From an uncultured Microbacterium sp. (GTDB taxonomy: Bacteria; Actinomycetota; Actinomycetes; Actinomycetales; Microbacteriaceae): a stretch of 64,000 nt of DNA. The stretch spans positions 558,001 through 622,000 of the forward strand of contig NZ_CANLCY010000004.1 in the NCBI RefSeq assembly GCF_947489255.1. Direction: 5' to 3'. Positions 1 through 12,777 of this stretch are shown here, piece after piece (position 1 is the stretch's first letter; the number at the start of each line of letters is the position of its first letter). Under the pieces are notes generated by a model that saw only the letters and a list, made by a program, of their open reading frames with translations, was not told the origin of the DNA and did no database searches. The translations under genes were made by a program, and so were the position numbers.

Positions 1-1
1 G

Positions 2-364
2 GCCCCCGCCGCCCCGGTGTCCTCCGACGCCGAGCCCGCCGCGCAGAGCGCCGGCATCATCGAGCTCGCGCAGCGTCTGCACGACGAGCACGTCGCAGAG
101 GGCAAGGCCCAGCGCGACCAGCTCATCGGCGAGGCGCAGGCGCAGGCGGCATCCATCGTCGCCGAGGCCGAGCAGAAGGGCCGCGAGGAGCGCGCCCGTC
201 TCGAGAAGGAGCGCGTGACGCTCGAGAGCCGCATCACCGAGCTGCGCAACTTCGAGCGCGACTACCGCTCGCAGCTGCGTTCGTACATCGAGGGTCAGCT
301 CCGCGACCTCGACACCACCGCGTCGTCGTCGGGCTCCACGCCCGTGTCGGCGATCGGCCTGTAA
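2..364 (+). CDS. DivIVA-family cell-division/polar growth protein, C-terminal part
   Basis: The frame is open from the first bases of the window, so only the last 120 or so residues are visible. They form a long charged Ala/Glu/Arg/Gln coiled coil followed by a Ser/Thr-rich tail, the usual C-terminal build of DivIVA (Wag31) proteins. DivIVA binds curved membrane at poles and septa and organises peptidoglycan synthesis in Actinobacteria. The lipid-binding N-terminal domain must lie upstream of the window, so the family call rests on the coiled coil and on lspA following 13 bp downstream, which is the usual actinobacterial neighbourhood. Confidence 0.8.
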   Translation, partial: APAAPVSSDAEPAAQSAGIIELAQRLHDEHVAEGKAQRDQLIGEAQAQAASIVAEAEQKGREERARLEKERVTLESRITELRNFERDYRSQLRSYIEGQLRDLDTTASSSGSTPVSAIGL

Positions 365-377
365 GTCGACAAACTCT

Positions 378-962
378 TTGCGCAGTCGATCTCCTCTGCG
401 ACCGGCGGCGGCCGGCATCGTCATCGCGATCCTCGCGGTGGTGGTGCTGGCCGCCGACCAGTTGGCGAAGACCGTCGCCATCGACAACCTCCCCGCGGAG
501 CGCGTCGTGCCGGTGCTCGGTGACGCCCTACAGTTCTACCTCGTCCGAAACCCCGGCGCCGCGTTCTCGCTCGGCGAAGGGGTGACCTGGGTGTTCACGA
601 TCGCCCTCGCGGTCGTGGCGGCCATCATCGTCTTCCTCGCCCTCCGCCGTGTGCGATCGCGCCTGTGGGCCGTGGTGCTCGGCCTGCTGCTGGGCGGGGT
701 CCTCGGCAACCTCACCGACCGCCTGCTCCGCGAGCCGGGTTTCCCCGTCGGGCACGTCGTCGACTTCATCTCGACGCCGTGGATGATGCCGGCGATCTAC
801 AACGTCGCCGACATCTTCATCGTGTCGATGATGATCTCCGTCGCGATCCTCGTGCTCTTCGGGCTCCGCCTCGACGGCACTCGTGAGACGCGCGCATCGC
901 GCGCCGCCGAGGCGCAGGCCGCCGGTGACGTCGACGCGTCGTCCGATCCCGGCCCGCGCTGA
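378..962 (+). CDS. lspA: Lipoprotein signal peptidase II
   Basis: Membrane aspartyl protease that cleaves prolipoproteins before the lipid-modified cysteine. The 194-residue product has four hydrophobic segments. The family motifs are present: DQLAK near residue 27, NPGAAFS near 58, GNLTDR with catalytic Asp114, and NVAD with catalytic Asp145. The proposed start is TTG at 378, which leaves a short basic N-terminus before the first helix; there is no convincing ribosome binding site, so the start is less certain than the gene. It probably works on the several lipoproteins encoded nearby, such as CtaC and the dioxygenase-like protein at 58.8 kb. The next gene starts 1 nt after its stop. Confidence 0.95.
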   Translation: MRSRSPLRPAAAGIVIAILAVVVLAADQLAKTVAIDNLPAERVVPVLGDALQFYLVRNPGAAFSLGEGVTWVFTIALAVVAAIIVFLALRRVRSRLWAVVLGLLLGGVLGNLTDRLLREPGFPVGHVVDFISTPWMMPAIYNVADIFIVSMMISVAILVLFGLRLDGTRETRASRAAEAQAAGDVDASSDPGPR

Positions 963-963
963 C

Positions 964-1887
964 ATGGACTCCCGCAGCCTCCCCGTCCCCGACGGGCTCG
1001 ACGGAACGCGCATCGACCAGGCTCTGGCCAAGATGCTCGGATTCTCCCGCACCTTCGCGGCCGAGGTGGCCGACGCCGGGGGCGTGAGCGTCGACGGCCG
1101 GACGGCCGGACGATCCGACCGCCTCCGTGCCGGTTCGTGGCTCACGGTGGAGTGGGAACCCAAACGCGAGCCCGAGATCGTGCCGGTCGCGGTTCCCGAT
1201 CTCGGCATCGTGCACGACGACGACGACATCGTCGTGGTCGACAAGCCCGCCGGGGTCGCGGCGCACCCGTCCCTCGGATGGGAGGGGCCGACCGTGCTCG
1301 GCGCCCTCGCCGCGGCGGGCTTCCGCATCGCCACGAGCGGTCCGGCCGAGCGACGCGGGATCGTGCACCGTCTCGACGCGGGGACGAGCGGTCTGATGGT
1401 CGTCGCGAAGACCGAACGCGCTTACACGCTGCTCAAGAGCGCGTTCAAAGAGCGCGAAGTGGACAAGATCTACCACGCGGTGGTCCAGGGGCATCCCGAT
1501 CCGCTCGCCGGGACCATCGACGCGCCCATCGGTCGCCACCCGCACCACTCGTGGAAGTTCGCCGTCACCCCCGACGGCAAGGACTCGGTCACCCATTACG
1601 AGACCCTCGAGGCCTTCCCCCGCGCGTCGCTGCTCGAGATCCATCTCGAGACCGGGCGCACGCACCAGATCCGCGTGCACATGGCCGCTCACCGGCATCC
1701 GTGCGCCGGCGACCCGCTCTACGGTGCCGACCCGACGCTCTCCGCGCGCCTGGGGCTCACCCGCCAGTGGCTGCACGCCCACCGGCTCGCCTTCACGCAT
1801 CCCGGCACGGGGGAGTGGGTCGAGTTCGAGTCGCCCTACCCGGCCGACCTGGCGCGGGCACTCGAGATCCTCGGCGACGGCGTCTGA
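964..1887 (+). CDS. RluA/RluD-family 23S rRNA pseudouridine synthase
   Basis: Predicted 307-residue RNA pseudouridine synthase. An N-terminal S4 RNA-binding domain (about residues 15-75) precedes the RluA catalytic domain. The active-site signature [10 protein letters not shown] carries the catalytic aspartate at about residue 138, and the conserved GRTHQIRVH segment follows near residue 235. The ATG at 964 is 1 nt after the lspA stop, so the two are co-transcribed and probably translationally coupled. RluD-type enzymes modify helix 69 of 23S rRNA; the exact target uridines cannot be read from the sequence. The position between lspA and dnaE is conserved in Actinobacteria. Confidence 0.93.
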   Translation: MDSRSLPVPDGLDGTRIDQALAKMLGFSRTFAAEVADAGGVSVDGRTAGRSDRLRAGSWLTVEWEPKREPEIVPVAVPDLGIVHDDDDIVVVDKPAGVAAHPSLGWEGPTVLGALAAAGFRIATSGPAERRGIVHRLDAGTSGLMVVAKTERAYTLLKSAFKEREVDKIYHAVVQGHPDPLAGTIDAPIGRHPHHSWKFAVTPDGKDSVTHYETLEAFPRASLLEIHLETGRTHQIRVHMAAHRHPCAGDPLYGADPTLSARLGLTRQWLHAHRLAFTHPGTGEWVEFESPYPADLARALEILGDGV

Positions 1888-2096
1888 TACCGCGCCGAGC
1901 GGGTCGGCGTCGCGTGCTGCGCGGTCGGTCGCAGGGGCCGATCCGGGACGGATGCCACGCGTGGCCCCGCTCGCCGACCCCTCCGCATGTCGCGGTCCGT
2001 GCTCTGCTCGCGCGGTCGCACGGCGACGCGCCCGGGAGGGCGGTGCCGACTGGGCGTCCGCCCCGAACATCCACGGCCGATGTCGGAGGCCGAACG

Positions 2097-2102
2097 TAGA
2101 CT
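2097..2102 (+). promoter_or_regulatory. -10 element for leaderless dnaE
   Basis: TAGACT ends 7 nt before the GTG start of dnaE. With a usual -10 to start-site spacing, transcription would begin at or next to the start codon. There is no ribosome binding site. Confidence 0.55.
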
Positions 2103-2108
2103 CGACGC

Positions 2109-5621
<3,513 letters not shown>

Positions 5622-5682
5622 CCCCACGATCGGTGCGCCGCTCGAGCGTCGCAACCCCAGCAGACGCTGAAGACCCGCCGGT

Positions 5683-5688
5683 TACGAT
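5683..5688 (+). promoter_or_regulatory. Candidate -10 element for the membrane protein gene at 5726
   Basis: TACGAT about 38 nt upstream of the GTG start. The resulting leader carries the ribosome binding site GAAAGGA at 5714-5720. Confidence 0.35.
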
Positions 5689-5725
5689 GTCCGGGCGCTG
5701 CGGCGCCCTGGGTGAAAGGACCCCC

Positions 5726-6961
5726 GTGAACGATCAGTACCCCCACGACACCTCCGAGCCCGACCGCGATCACGATCACGCCGACCCGACGACCGCATCC
5801 GGTGCGCCGTCCGTGTCCGATGAGGCCGACCCCTCCGCGGTCCGCGGCGCGGACTCGACCGCCTCCGCCGATCACCCCCCGGTGGCCCCGCCGGCGCCGG
5901 AGACGTCCTCCGCGTCTGCTCACGCGCACACCGATGCGTCGGCACCCGCTCGCACGGGCACCGTGTCGTACGGCGTCGGTCCGTTCTCCGTGCGCGAAGT
6001 CGCCCTGCTGGGTGTCTGGGTGGTGGCGTTCTTCGTCTCGTTCTTCCGCACGAACATCCTCGACTCGCCGTCGGGCGTCCTCATCGGCGGCGGCAACGTG
6101 TGGCTCTCCGGACTGTGGTGGATCCCCGCGGTGGCTCTGCCCACCGTCGCGGTCGGCCTCCTCGTGCTGCGGCGTCTGTCGCCGCAGGGCATCCGCCGGG
6201 TCGGCTCGCTCGGCATCGACCAGTTCGCCTCGGTGGCGTTCACGGTGTCGGCCCTCATCTGGGTCTCGTGGGTGTGGGACACCGTGGCGGTCTTCGACCA
6301 GACCGGCATCTGGACGCGCTCCTGGGTCATCTGGGTCGAGGCCGTCGTGCTGCTGGCCGGCGTCGTGCTCACCGTCTTCGCCCCGGTGATCCCGCCGTTC
6401 TCGGCTGACTTCCGCGGTCGCGAGGAGATCCCCGCGCACCGCAACGCCCGTCCCATCCGCCCGGTCGTCCCGCGTCCGCGCGCGCCGCGGGCCCCGCGTC
6501 CGGTCACCGGGCCCGACGCCGGCGCCGCGACGCCCGAGGCCGAGGCTCCCACGCCCGGCAGCTACACCGGTTCGACCGACCTCCCGCATGACGACGCGGC
6601 GCCGGCGACCTCGGTGCTCCCCGCGACGCGCGGCGACGACACGGCCACCGACATCTTCGCGCCGTTGCACGCCGACACCGGAGCCGTGAGCACGTACGAC
6701 ACGGGACGCGAGACCGGTCGCGAGGCGTCCGACGATTCCCGGGGTGCGCCCGAGGGCGACGACCACCCGCACGCGCAGGCGTTCTGGGCGCTCGCGCCCG
6801 AAGAGCGCGAGATCGTCGACGACTACGGCACGCCCATCTTCCGGATCGGGTCGACGGCGTGGGCGCTCGTGATCGAGGATCGCGGCGAGACCTTCGTCGT
6901 TCGTCACGACGACGGCCGGATCGGTTATCTGCACGACGTGTCGGGCGTGACCCGGGGCTGA
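5726..6961 (+). CDS. Conserved actinobacterial membrane protein of unknown function
   Basis: 411-residue protein of unknown function. The first 85 residues are a low-complexity Asp/His/Pro/Ala-rich tail. Four hydrophobic segments follow (about residues 95-230), then a Pro/Arg-rich and acidic region, and a compact C-terminal module (about residues 355-411) that looks like a small beta domain. The GTG at 5726 is chosen because GAAAGGA lies just upstream, whereas the frame extends 31 codons further without such a site. Genes like this are common between dnaE and hisD in Microbacteriaceae. Its final codons are duplicated just downstream of the stop. I do not recognise a function. Confidence 0.75.
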   Translation: MNDQYPHDTSEPDRDHDHADPTTASGAPSVSDEADPSAVRGADSTASADHPPVAPPAPETSSASAHAHTDASAPARTGTVSYGVGPFSVREVALLGVWVVAFFVSFFRTNILDSPSGVLIGGGNVWLSGLWWIPAVALPTVAVGLLVLRRLSPQGIRRVGSLGIDQFASVAFTVSALIWVSWVWDTVAVFDQTGIWTRSWVIWVEAVVLLAGVVLTVFAPVIPPFSADFRGREEIPAHRNARPIRPVVPRPRAPRAPRPVTGPDAGAATPEAEAPTPGSYTGSTDLPHDDAAPATSVLPATRGDDTATDIFAPLHADTGAVSTYDTGRETGREASDDSRGAPEGDDHPHAQAFWALAPEEREIVDDYGTPIFRIGSTAWALVIEDRGETFVVRHDDGRIGYLHDVSGVTRG

Positions 6962-6986
6962 GGACTCGGGCGTGACCCGAAGCTGA
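6941..6986. repeat. 21-bp direct repeat duplicating a gene's 3' end
   Basis: Positions 6941-6961, which include the last codons and the stop of the membrane-protein gene, recur at 6966-6986 with two mismatches. The copy lies in the intergenic region just before a terminator hairpin. Confidence 0.8.
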
Positions 6987-6995
6987 CATCGGGAG

Positions 6996-7026
6996 AGGGC
7001 GGAGGTCTCACGACCCCCGCCCTTTC
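6996..7026 (+). terminator. Hairpin terminator between the membrane protein gene and hisD
   Basis: The 5' arm AGGGCGG at 6996 pairs with CCGCCCT ending near 7023, and TTTCG follows. It separates the preceding gene from the hisD promoter. Confidence 0.6.
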
Positions 7027-7161
7027 GCGTGGGGGCGCTCAGACCCGCGGGCCGGTGCGTACGGGCCGAACCGGGGGGGGGATGCGAGGGCTCCGCCGGT
7101 GGGCAGGCTGAGCGCCCGCTGCGAGCCTGTGGACTGCGCGGAGGGGCTCCTGCTCGGCCGG

Positions 7162-7167
7162 TAGCCT
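7162..7167 (+). promoter_or_regulatory. -10 element for leaderless hisD
   Basis: TAGCCT ends 8 nt before the hisD ATG. There is no ribosome binding site between them, which predicts a leaderless transcript. Confidence 0.55.
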
Positions 7168-7174
7168 TGGAGCC

Positions 7175-8476
7175 ATGCTCCGCACGATCGATCTCCGCGG
7201 CCGCGTCCTCTCGCCGGCCGAGCTCCTCGCAGTCGTCCCGCGCGCCGATGCCGCGCGTGACGAGGCCCTCGCCACCGCCGCCCGTCTGGTCGCCGACGTG
7301 GCCCACCGGGGCGAAGAGGCTCTCCGCGAGCAGGCGGCGCGCTTCGATCGTGTCAGCGACCACGCCATCCGCGTGCCCGCGGATCACCTCGACGAGGCGC
7401 TGCGCGACCTCGATCCGCAGATCCGCGCCGCCCTCGACGAGGCCATCTCGCGCGTGCGCACGGCATCCGCGGCGCAGGTCCCGGTCCCGGTCGTGACCGA
7501 GCTCGGCGACGGTGCCCGTGTGACGCAGCGCTGGCAGCCGGTGCGTCGCGTGGGCCTCTACGTGCCCGGCGGCAAGGCCGTCTACCCCTCGAGCGTCGTC
7601 ATGAACGCCGTCCCGGCGCAGGTCGCCGGTGTCCGCGAGGTCGCCCTCGCCTCCCCGCCGCAGGCCGACTTCGGCGGGCGCGTCCACCCGGTCATCCTCG
7701 CCGCGGCACGTCTGCTCGGTGTGACCGAGGTCTACGCGATGGGGGGCGCCGGCGCGATCGGCGCGTTCGCGCACGGTGTCGCCGAGATCGGCCTCGATCC
7801 CGTGGACGTCGTCACCGGCCCGGGCAACAACTTCGTCGCCTCGGCCAAGCGCGCCGTCGCGGGGCGCGTGGGCACCGATTCGGAGGCCGGTGCCACTGAG
7901 ATCCTCGTCGTGGCCGACGCCACCGCGACCCCCGCTCTCGTCGCCGCCGACCTCGTCAGCCAGGCCGAGCACGACGAGCAGGCGTCGGCCGTCCTCGTGA
8001 CCGACTCGCCCGCACTGGCCGAGGCCGTACGCGCGGCCCTCCCGGCGCGCGTCGCCTCGACCCGTCACACCGAGCGCGTCACCGCAGCATTCCACGGGCC
8101 GCAGTCGGCGGTCGTGCTCGTCGACGACATCGCACAAGCGACCGCCTTCAGCAACGCCTACGCGCCCGAGCACCTCGAACTGCACCTGGCCGACCCGCGT
8201 CCCGAGGACTTCGTCAACGCGGGAGCCGTCTTCGTCGGTCCCTACACGCCGGTGAGCCTCGGCGACTATCTCGCCGGGAGCAACCACGTGCTGCCGACCG
8301 GGGGACAGGCGCGATACAGCGCGGGCCTCTCCGCAGCGACGTTCCTGCGCCCCCAGCAGGTGGTCGAGTATGACCGTTCGGCGCTCTCCCGAGTCCGGGA
8401 TGCCATCGTGACCCTCGCCGACGCCGAGGCCCTCCCCGCGCACGGCGAGGCCGTGACCGCGCGGTTCGACGACTGA
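7175..8476 (+). CDS. hisD: Histidinol dehydrogenase
   Basis: Zinc- and NAD-dependent enzyme that oxidises L-histidinol to L-histidine in two steps, the end of histidine biosynthesis. The 433-residue length is normal. The glycine-rich [14 protein letters not shown] segment (about residue 210) and the active-site region around SQAEHDEQA (about residue 265) match the family, and the zinc/substrate-binding end is [14 protein letters not shown] (about residue 365). The gene stands alone here without other his genes. It is followed 10 bp later by nrdR, and gene order suggests a hisD-nrdR unit. Confidence 0.97.
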   Translation: MLRTIDLRGRVLSPAELLAVVPRADAARDEALATAARLVADVAHRGEEALREQAARFDRVSDHAIRVPADHLDEALRDLDPQIRAALDEAISRVRTASAAQVPVPVVTELGDGARVTQRWQPVRRVGLYVPGGKAVYPSSVVMNAVPAQVAGVREVALASPPQADFGGRVHPVILAAARLLGVTEVYAMGGAGAIGAFAHGVAEIGLDPVDVVTGPGNNFVASAKRAVAGRVGTDSEAGATEILVVADATATPALVAADLVSQAEHDEQASAVLVTDSPALAEAVRAALPARVASTRHTERVTAAFHGPQSAVVLVDDIAQATAFSNAYAPEHLELHLADPRPEDFVNAGAVFVGPYTPVSLGDYLAGSNHVLPTGGQARYSAGLSAATFLRPQQVVEYDRSALSRVRDAIVTLADAEALPAHGEAVTARFDD

Positions 8477-8486
8477 GGGAGAACCC

Positions 8487-8972
8487 ATGCACTGCCCCTT
8501 CTGCCGCAACCCCGACTCCCGCGTCATCGACTCGCGAACGAGTGACGACGGGCTGAGCATCCGTCGTCGACGTCAGTGCCCCAAGTGCGGTGGTCGGTTC
8601 TCGACGGTCGAGACGGCGAGTCTCAACGTCATCAAGCGGTCGGGAGTGGTCGAGCCGTTCAGTCGCGAGAAGGTCATGTCGGGCGTCCGCAAAGCCTGTC
8701 AGGGCCGCCCCGTCACCGACGCCGATCTCGCGGTGCTGGCGCAGCAGGTCGAGGAGGCGATCCGTCAGACGGGGTCGTCGCAGATCGAGGCGAACGAGAT
8801 CGGATTGTCGATCCTCGGACCGCTGCGCGAACTCGACGAGGTGGCGTACCTGCGCTTCGCGAGCGTGTACCAGGGGTTCGACTCGCTCGACGATTTCGAC
8901 GCGGCGATCGCCCAACTGCGCGCCGACCACGCGGAACGCCCGGCGAACGACGACCGCGACGTCGTCCAGTAG
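8487..8972 (+). CDS. nrdR: Transcriptional repressor NrdR
   Basis: 161-residue nucleotide-sensing repressor of ribonucleotide reductase genes. The N-terminal zinc ribbon has CPFC (residues 3-6) and CPKC (about 31-34), and the rest is an ATP-cone domain. NrdR senses ATP/dATP and binds paired NrdR boxes upstream of nrd operons, none of which are in this window. A ribosome binding site GAGGGAGA precedes the ATG, 10 bp behind hisD. Its TAG stop codon forms the first three bases of the TAGCCT -10 element of pyrD. Confidence 0.97.
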   Translation: MHCPFCRNPDSRVIDSRTSDDGLSIRRRRQCPKCGGRFSTVETASLNVIKRSGVVEPFSREKVMSGVRKACQGRPVTDADLAVLAQQVEEAIRQTGSSQIEANEIGLSILGPLRELDEVAYLRFASVYQGFDSLDDFDAAIAQLRADHAERPANDDRDVVQ

Positions 8973-8975
8973 CCT
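8970..8975 (+). promoter_or_regulatory. -10 element of pyrD overlapping the nrdR stop codon
   Basis: TAGCCT begins with the TAG stop of nrdR and ends 8 nt before the pyrD ATG, predicting a leaderless pyrD mRNA independent of the upstream genes. Confidence 0.5.
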
Positions 8976-8982
8976 GGCGGGG

Positions 8983-10008
8983 ATGTATCCCCTTCTCTTC
9001 CGCACGGTCCTCTCGCGTCTCGACCCCGAGTTCGCGCACCACCTCGGTGCGCTCGTCATCCGGGTCGCCGGGGTCGAGCCCCTGGCATCCGTCGTCCGTC
9101 GCGCCACCGCCCCCGGCGCCGACCAGCGGGTGCAGGCGCTCGGCCTGACCTTCGATTCGCCGTTCGGGGTGGCCGCGGGCTTCGACAAGAACGTCACGAT
9201 GGGCCGCGGGCTCGGCGCGCTCGGCTTCGGCCACGTCGAGGTCGGCACGGTCACCGCGCTGCCCCAGCCGGGCAATCCCAAGCCGCGCCTGTTCCGGCTC
9301 GTCGCCGATCGCGCGGTGATCAACCGCATGGGGTTCAACAACGACGGTGCCGCCGCCGCAGCCGCGCGGCTGCGCCGCCTGCGCCGAGCCCGTCGTCGCC
9401 CGGTCATCGGCGTGAACATCGGCAAGAGCCGGGTCGTCGCCGTCGAGGATGCCACGACCGACTACGTCCGCAGCGCTCGGCTGCTCGCGCCGCTGGCCGA
9501 TTACCTCGTCGTCAACGTCTCGTCCCCCAATACGCCCGGCCTCCGGGGGCTCCAGGCCGTCGAGACGCTCCGCCCCCTGCTGACCGCGGTGCGCGACGCG
9601 GCGGGGGGCACCCCGCTCCTGGTCAAGATCGCCCCCGACCTCGACGACGACGAGGTGCGCGACATCGCCCGTCTCGCCGTCGACGCGGGCCTGGCCGGCC
9701 TCATCGCCACCAACACCACCATCGCCCGCTCCGGTCTGACGACGGATGCCGCGACCGTCGAGGCCGCGGGTGCGGGCGGGCTCTCCGGTGCGCCGCTGAA
9801 GCAGCGCGCGCTCGAGGTGCTCCGCCTGGTGCGCGAGGCGGTCCCGGCCGAGTTCGTCGTGATCTCCGCCGGGGGAGTGGACACCGCCGACGACGTCCGC
9901 GATCGTCTCGCCGCCGGTGCCACCCTCGTGCAGGGCTACACGGCGTTCCTCTACCGCGGACCCCTTTGGGCGCGTCAGATCAATCGCGGTCTCGCCCGCT
10001 CGCGCTGA
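8983..10008 (+). CDS. pyrD: Dihydroorotate dehydrogenase, class 2 (quinone)
   Basis: FMN enzyme of the inner membrane face that oxidises dihydroorotate to orotate and passes electrons to quinone, the fourth step of pyrimidine synthesis. The 341-residue length and the amphipathic N-terminal helix (MYPLLFRTVLSRLDPEFAHH) mark class 2. Other landmarks are AGFDKN near residue 65, the active-site loop SSPNTPGLRGLQ near 180, and the FMN-phosphate site GGVDTADD near 300. It couples to the same quinone pool as the cytochrome bc complex encoded at 18.8-22.5 kb. Confidence 0.96.
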   Translation: MYPLLFRTVLSRLDPEFAHHLGALVIRVAGVEPLASVVRRATAPGADQRVQALGLTFDSPFGVAAGFDKNVTMGRGLGALGFGHVEVGTVTALPQPGNPKPRLFRLVADRAVINRMGFNNDGAAAAAARLRRLRRARRRPVIGVNIGKSRVVAVEDATTDYVRSARLLAPLADYLVVNVSSPNTPGLRGLQAVETLRPLLTAVRDAAGGTPLLVKIAPDLDDDEVRDIARLAVDAGLAGLIATNTTIARSGLTTDAATVEAAGAGGLSGAPLKQRALEVLRLVREAVPAEFVVISAGGVDTADDVRDRLAAGATLVQGYTAFLYRGPLWARQINRGLARSR

Positions 10009-10118
10009 CCCGTTCCTGACCGGCCGCTGGCTCGTCGACGTGGCGGTGCACCGCGCGTAGGCGCCGGTCGGCCGCCTGCGCGCGGAGGACGACACGGCAT
10101 CCGACCCGAGAACGACGA

Positions 10119-10144
10119 AACGGCGCACCTTCCGGTGCGCCGTT
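10119..10144. terminator. Bidirectional hairpin between convergent pyrD and the DUF3043 gene
   Basis: Perfect 11-bp stem (10119-10129 with 10134-10144) and a TTCC loop. On the minus strand it is followed by TTTCGTCGTT, on the plus strand by CCGCG. Confidence 0.75.
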
Positions 10145-10159
10145 CCGCGAAGCGGGGGA

Positions 10160-10732
10160 TCAGGCGGGGTACTGACCGCGCTTGACCTGAGCCTTCGGCA
10201 GGCGCATGAAACGCATCTGCACGGTGCGCATCGCCGCGTACCACCCGAGACCCTTCTCGAGGCGGCTCTCGCCGAACTTCTCCTTCGCCGCGCGCTTGAC
10301 GCGGATCGAGGTGATGATCATGTCGCCGATGACGAAGAGGATGAAGATCCAGAGCGCGACGAACGACCAGTACTGGAAGAACTGCACGGGGATGAGCGTC
10401 GCGACGATCACGAGCACCATGAACGGCATGACGCCCTCGCCGAGGTGCCAGCCGGCATCCACGAAGTCACGAGCGAAACGACGCTGCGGCCCGCGGTCGC
10501 GGACGGGAAGATAGCGCTCCTCGCCGGCTGCCATGCCGATGCGGGCCTTCTCGCGCTGCGCCGCCAACTCGGCGCGGGCGCGGGCCTTCGCCTCCTTGGT
10601 GTCGGGGACGAGGGGGCGCTTGCGGGCGGCCTCCTGCTCGGCGCGCGAGGGCGTCGCTCGGCCCTTGCCCGATCCGAGCGCCGTCGAGTCGACGGGGGTG
10701 TCGTTGGGGGCGGGTGCGGGAGACTTGGCCAC
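10160..10732 (-). CDS. DUF3043 family membrane protein
   Basis: 190-residue actinobacterial protein of unknown function. A charged N-terminal half with an Ala/Arg-rich helix precedes a motif region RYLPVRDRGPQRRFARD (about residues 81-97). Two adjacent transmembrane segments follow (about residues 112-150), then a basic amphipathic C-terminus. The GTG at 10732 is preferred over longer frames because the protein then begins with the usual short MAKSP-like sequence and a GAGG site lies upstream. It is divergent from the M20 peptidase, with starts 46 bp apart. Function unknown. Confidence 0.8.
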   Translation of the reverse strand: MAKSPAPAPNDTPVDSTALGSGKGRATPSRAEQEAARKRPLVPDTKEAKARARAELAAQREKARIGMAAGEERYLPVRDRGPQRRFARDFVDAGWHLGEGVMPFMVLVIVATLIPVQFFQYWSFVALWIFILFVIGDMIITSIRVKRAAKEKFGESRLEKGLGWYAAMRTVQMRFMRLPKAQVKRGQYPA

Positions 10733-10765
10733 GGGAAACCTCGGTGATTCGCTGGTCGGGAGACT

Positions 10766-10771
10766 TAAGAT
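10766..10771 (+). promoter_or_regulatory. -10 element for leaderless M20 dipeptidase gene
   Basis: TAAGAT ends 8 nt before the ATG at 10779, in the short divergent intergenic region, with no ribosome binding site. Confidence 0.5.
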
Positions 10772-10778
10772 TACCCGC

Positions 10779-12173
10779 ATGACCCTCGACCTGTCCCGGC
10801 AGGAGGCTGTGCAAAAAGCAGCCGACGCCGGCATCCCCTCCGCCCTGGCCGATCTCGGCTCCCTCGTCCGCATCCCGTCGATCGCCTGGCCGGCCTTCGA
10901 TCAGACCGCTCTGGTCAAGAGCGCCGACGCGGTCGCCGCCCTCCTCCAGGGCACCGGCGTGTTCGATTCCGTCGCGGTGACCCGCGCCCGGATCCCCGGC
11001 ACCGACGAGATGGGGCAGCCGGCCGTGCTCGCCACGCGCGCCGCCCGCAATGGCCGACCGACCGTGCTGCTCTACGCCCACCACGACGTGCAGCCCCCGG
11101 GAGACGAGGCGCTGTGGGACTCGCCGCCCTTCGAGCCGACGCTGCGCGACGGGCGCCTGTACGGACGCGGTGCCGCCGACGACAAAGCCGGCATCATGGC
11201 GCACGTCGGCGCGATCCGGGCCGTGTCCGAGGTCCTCGGCGACGACCTCGACCTCGGCCTCGCCGTGTTCATCGAGGGGGAGGAGGAGTACGGCTCGCGC
11301 TCCTTCGGCCAGTTCCTCTCCGACAACGCCGAAGCGCTGCGTTCCGACGTCATCGTGGTGGCGGACTCGGGCAACTGGGACGAGCGCACGCCCGGCCTGA
11401 CGGTGTCGCTGCGCGGCAACGCGCGCTTCACGCTGACCGTGCGCACGCTGGCCCACGCCTCGCACTCCGGGATGATGGGCGGAGCCGTCCCCGATGCCAT
11501 GCTCGCGACCGTGAAGCTGCTCGCCACGCTGTGGGACGACGACGGCGCCGTCGCCGTCGAGGGTCTCGCCACCCGCGACGCCGACACGCCCGACTACGAC
11601 GAGGCCACTTTGCGCGCCGAGTCCGGCCTGCTCGAGGGCGTCAGCCCCATCGGACGCGACTCGATCCTGAGCCGCATCTGGAACAAGCCGTCGATCACCA
11701 TCACCGGCTGGGACGCCACCCCCGTCGAGGCCGCGTCGAACACCCTCGCGCCGCAGACGAGCGTCGTCATCAGCGCGCGCGTCGCCCCCGGTCAGGATGC
11801 CGAAGAGGCTTTCGCCGCGGTCCAGGCGCACCTGCGTGCTCACGCGCCGTTCGGCGCGCAGCTCGATTTCAGCGACGTGGACTGCGGCGACTCCTTCCTC
11901 GTGGACACCGGAGGGTGGGCCGTCGAAGAAGCACGCGCGGCGTTCGCCGACGGTTACGGCGTCGAGTCGGTGGACGTCGGAATCGGAGGGTCCATCCCCT
12001 TCATCTCCGACCTCGTCCGCGAGTTCCCCGCCGCGCAGATCCTCGTCACGGGCGTCGAGGATCCGCACGCGCGCGCGCACAGCCCGAACGAGTCGCTGCA
12101 CCTCGACACGTTCCGCAACGCCCTGGTCTCGGAAGCGCTGCTGCTGGCGCGACTGAACGACCGGACCGTCTGA
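10779..12173 (+). CDS. M20-family dipeptidase
   Basis: 464-residue cytoplasmic zinc metallopeptidase of the M20 (ArgE/DapE/PepV) family. The metal site is visible: YAHHDVQPPG with a zinc His and an Asp (about residue 95), RGAADDKAG with the bridging Asp (about 130), and EGEEEYGS with the catalytic and metal Glu pair (about 165). A dimerisation domain occupies about residues 200-320. Related actinobacterial enzymes are annotated as dipeptidases; the true substrate cannot be told from sequence. It ends 72 bp before the ErpA-like gene, which has its own promoter. Confidence 0.92.
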   Translation: MTLDLSRQEAVQKAADAGIPSALADLGSLVRIPSIAWPAFDQTALVKSADAVAALLQGTGVFDSVAVTRARIPGTDEMGQPAVLATRAARNGRPTVLLYAHHDVQPPGDEALWDSPPFEPTLRDGRLYGRGAADDKAGIMAHVGAIRAVSEVLGDDLDLGLAVFIEGEEEYGSRSFGQFLSDNAEALRSDVIVVADSGNWDERTPGLTVSLRGNARFTLTVRTLAHASHSGMMGGAVPDAMLATVKLLATLWDDDGAVAVEGLATRDADTPDYDEATLRAESGLLEGVSPIGRDSILSRIWNKPSITITGWDATPVEAASNTLAPQTSVVISARVAPGQDAEEAFAAVQAHLRAHAPFGAQLDFSDVDCGDSFLVDTGGWAVEEARAAFADGYGVESVDVGIGGSIPFISDLVREFPAAQILVTGVEDPHARAHSPNESLHLDTFRNALVSEALLLARLNDRTV

Positions 12174-12199
12174 TCGGGGCCGCGGGGACGGGACAGGCG

Positions 12200-12205
12200 T
12201 AGACT
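12200..12205 (+). promoter_or_regulatory. Candidate -10 element for erpA
   Basis: TAGACT about 40 nt upstream of the ATG. Unlike the leaderless genes here, this leader carries a site (GAAGGG) at 12233-12238. Confidence 0.45.
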
Positions 12206-12245
12206 TGCCTCGTCCCCGCGACCGATCAACCCGAAGGGCATCGCC

Positions 12246-12611
12246 ATGACCGACACCACTCTGTCGTCCTCCGCCGAGACCCGCGAGCACGGCGTCGGCC
12301 TGACCGCGGCCGCCTCCGACAAGGTCAAGAGCCTGCTGTCGCAGGAAGGCCGCGACGACCTCCGCCTGCGCGTCGCTGTGCAGCCCGGCGGCTGCTCCGG
12401 CCTCATCTACCAGCTCTACTTCGACGAGCGCTACCTCGACGGCGACAAGGTCGTCGACTTCGACGGTGTCGAGGTCATCGTCGACGACATGAGCGTCCCG
12501 TACCTCGACGGTGCGAACATCGACTTCAAGGACACGATCTCGGAGCAGGGCTTCACGATCGACAACCCCAACGCGCAGGGCTCCTGCGCCTGCGGCGACA
12601 GCTTCCACTGA
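12246..12611 (+). CDS. erpA: A-type Fe-S cluster carrier (ErpA/HesB family)
   Basis: 121-residue A-type carrier that hands iron-sulfur clusters to target proteins. The three ligand cysteines are present: one in GGCSGL (about residue 48) and the CAC pair in GSCACGDSFH at the C-terminus. Length and fold match HesB/IscA/ErpA. The position directly before ctaC and close to qcrA fits delivery of clusters to respiratory proteins such as the Rieske subunit, though that is inference. A strong hairpin follows the stop. Confidence 0.92.
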   Translation: MTDTTLSSSAETREHGVGLTAAASDKVKSLLSQEGRDDLRLRVAVQPGGCSGLIYQLYFDERYLDGDKVVDFDGVEVIVDDMSVPYLDGANIDFKDTISEQGFTIDNPNAQGSCACGDSFH

Positions 12612-12645
12612 GCTCGGTCGGCGTCCTCCGACGTCGGCGTCACGG

Positions 12646-12684
12646 ACCCCCGGGGCCACGGTTCGCACCGTGGAACCCGGGGGT
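12646..12684 (+). terminator. Terminator after erpA
   Basis: Two-part stem: ACCCCCGGG pairs with CCCGGGGGT and the inner CCACGG pairs with CCGTGG around a TTCGCA loop; TTTCCG follows. Confidence 0.75.
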
Positions 12685-12736
12685 TTCCGATGTCTCGGCA
12701 CTGGACGAATGGCCAGAGAACGGTGAGAGGTTGCCG

Positions 12737-12742
12737 TAGACT
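12737..12742 (+). promoter_or_regulatory. Candidate -10 element of the ctaCDF operon
   Basis: TAGACT about 36 nt upstream of the ctaC GTG. The leader includes the ribosome binding site GGAAAGG at 12766-12772. Confidence 0.45.
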
Positions 12743-12777
12743 GTCAAAGCTTTATCCACGACCCGGAAAGGTGCATT